Shown: positions 62,603 to 64,000 of the stretch, piece by piece
Layout of the letters: every line of letters begins with the position of its first letter
Position numbering within the stretch: position 1 is the stretch's first letter
Assembly (NCBI GenBank): GCA_905221605.1
Contig: CAJNDS010002842.1
Coordinates: 198,580 to 262,579 of the forward strand
Length of the DNA: 64,000 nucleotides
Direction: 5' to 3'
From: Symbiodinium natans
Taxonomy: Eukaryota; Sar; Dinophyceae; Suessiales; Symbiodiniaceae
The notes under the pieces: model-generated
The model's input: the letters and a program-made list of their open reading frames with translations, nothing else
Told to the model about the DNA's origin: nothing
Database searches by the model: none
Position numbers and translations under genes: made by a program

Positions 62603-63283
62603 GTGTAGGGTTTAGGGTTGAGGGTTTGGGGTTTAGGGTTTAGTGTTTAGGGTTTAGGGTTTAGGGACTGCATTCATGTCCCTGAAGGGCTAACCTCACA
62701 AATCCCAAAGGCCTACGGCTCTGAGCCTCTGATTCCTTGAATTCTGCAAGCCTTAGTAATGTGTCGAGTAGCTGAGTTGCTGCTATGAGGAGTTCAAAAG
62801 AAGCTACCACAGTAAGCTTAAGCTCTTCAACGACAACTACTTACATAGGTCGCCACAAACCGTTCAGGGGTAGTGGTAGTCCCTGGAACATGCCGAAGGG
62901 TTTGCAGCAACTTGACAGGAGATAACCCCCTCAGCCCTCAACCCTATAAACCTAAACGGTGGAAATTAACATTTTTTTAAAGCACCGTCTTAGCTTCTTC
63001 AGTAACCTACAACTCAAGAGGCGTTCTTAAGCAAACCCTAAAGTTTATGTAAACTTTCCAGCCCGAACTCCCAATCTGTCATCAGTGATCTCAGAGGTCT
63101 AGGGTTGCGGGCTTCGCAGAACCCCAAAAGCTTGAACCATACACCCACCAAACCGAAACCCCACAACAGCAACGCTCTTTCTTCGTCCAAGTAAACCCTG
63201 GACCCGAAGCCCTAACACCCTGAACCCAGTACCCCAAACCCTAAACCCACGTTAAGGTGAGGCTTACGACCTAGCTTCCTCAG

Positions 63284-63352
63284 GTCTCCGTGGCGCGAAC
63301 CTTTCGCTTCGCGAGCCAATGTGCCGGGTGCTCGTGAACGGGCTGCTGAGTG
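63284..63352 (+). CDS. Candidate last exon
   Basis: CT-rich tract and CCTCAG acceptor. In the phase that fits the preceding exons it reads SPWREPFASRANVPGARERA and stops at TGA 63350-63352; another frame reads LREPMCRVLVNGLLSD. Tentative. Confidence 0.3.
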
Positions 63353-63360
63353 ATTTAGTG

Positions 63361-63687
63361 TTTGTTTTCTGCCTCTGTCTTTGTCTCCGTCTTTGTCTCT
63401 GTCTTTGTCTCGGTCTTTGTCTCTGTCTCTTCGTCTCTGTCCCTGTCCCTGTCTCTGTCCCTGTCTCTGTCTCTGCCTCTCTCTCTCTCTCTCTCTCTGT
63501 CTCAGTCTGTCTCTGTCTGTCTCAGTCTGTCTTTGTCTGTCTCTGTCTGTCTCGGTCCGTCTCTGTGTGTCTTTGTGAGTCTCTGCGTGTCTCTGCGTGT
63601 CTCTGCGTGTCTCTGCGTGTCTCTGTGTGTCTCTGTGAGTCTCTGTGTGTCGCTGTGCGTCTCTGTGTCTCTCTCTCGCTCTCTGTT

Positions 63688-63737
<50 letters not shown>

Positions 63738-64000
63738 TGTGAGTGTGTGAGTGTGTGTGTGAGTGTGTGAGTGTGTGAGTGTGTGCTTCGGTGTGTGTCT
63801 CGGTGTGTTGTGTGTGTCTCTCTATGTGTGTGTGTGTGTGTGTGTGTGTCTGTGTGTGTCTCTGTCTCTGTCTGCGTCTGTGTGTCTGTGTCTCTGTGTC
63901 TCTGTGTCCCTGTGTCTCTGTGTGTCTGTGTGTCTGTGTGTCTGTGTGTCTGTGTCTCTGTGTCTCTGTGTCTCTGTGTCTCTGTGTCTCTGTGTCTCTG
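63361..64000 (+). repeat. TCTCTG / TGTG / TGTCTC microsatellite, runs off the window
   Basis: GTCTCTGTCTTT units grade into (TG)n (63690-63735) and then TGTGTCTC. Long Ser/Val/Leu/Cys frames are artefacts. Confidence 0.95.

Noticed and set aside
63319-63750. Ser/Leu/Val/Cys-rich frames at the right end
   Set aside because: Microsatellite translation.

Overview
The window reads as nuclear DNA of a dinoflagellate. The evidence is the plant/alveolate-type telomere heptamer TTTAGGG scattered everywhere in both orientations, tiny exons whose introns use GT, GC and GA donors with AG|G acceptors, a microsatellite-rich background, and mobile elements typical of protist genomes. There are no bacterial-type operons. 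The species cannot be named from the sequence; a Suessiales (Symbiodinium-like) dinoflagellate is my inference.

Most of the window looks like gene-free telomere-like repeat, but it is not. About 20 very short unique segments (25-93 bp) between the repeat blocks have splice signals and join in consistent reading phase on the + strand. Together (12.2-38.6 kb, 22 exons, about 1.15 kb of coding sequence in 26 kb) they spell a single-domain voltage-gated cation channel: S1, S2, S3, an S4 with basic residues at every third position, S5, a pore loop whose filter reads T-F-D-D-W-A-D, S6, then two C-terminal EF-hands. Further helical exons at 0.5-4.0 kb may be its N-terminal part. The introns are filled with TTTAGGG/CCCTAAA arrays and small inverted-repeat elements, and several splice sites lie inside the telomere heptamer itself.

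4.7-12.0 kb holds a 7.3 kb Penelope-like retroelement inserted in a (TG)n tract: two identical 275-bp direct repeats (pseudo-LTRs), an RS-rich ORF1 (broken), a gag-like ORF2, a GIY-YIG endonuclease upstream of the reverse transcriptase (permuted order), and an RT with Penelope-type motifs but YVDN in place of YVDD. The pol region carries at least three frameshifts, one caused by a visible 26-bp tandem duplication.

39.2-40.4 kb carries an intronless RCC1-like gene made of seven 117-bp repeats, with decayed repeats continuing after its stop. 41.3-49.6 kb is a hAT-like DNA transposon: imperfect terminal inverted repeats, subterminal CACGT motifs, a BED-type zinc-finger exon, hAT core exons, and the C-terminal SER-containing exon. 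Its largest intron contains an intact 190-codon ORF encoding a divergent histone H3-like histone-fold protein.

49.6-64 kb returns to telomere-like arrays with a second set of short + strand exons (50.3-63.4 kb) whose product I do not recognise. The window ends in a long TCTCTG/TG microsatellite.
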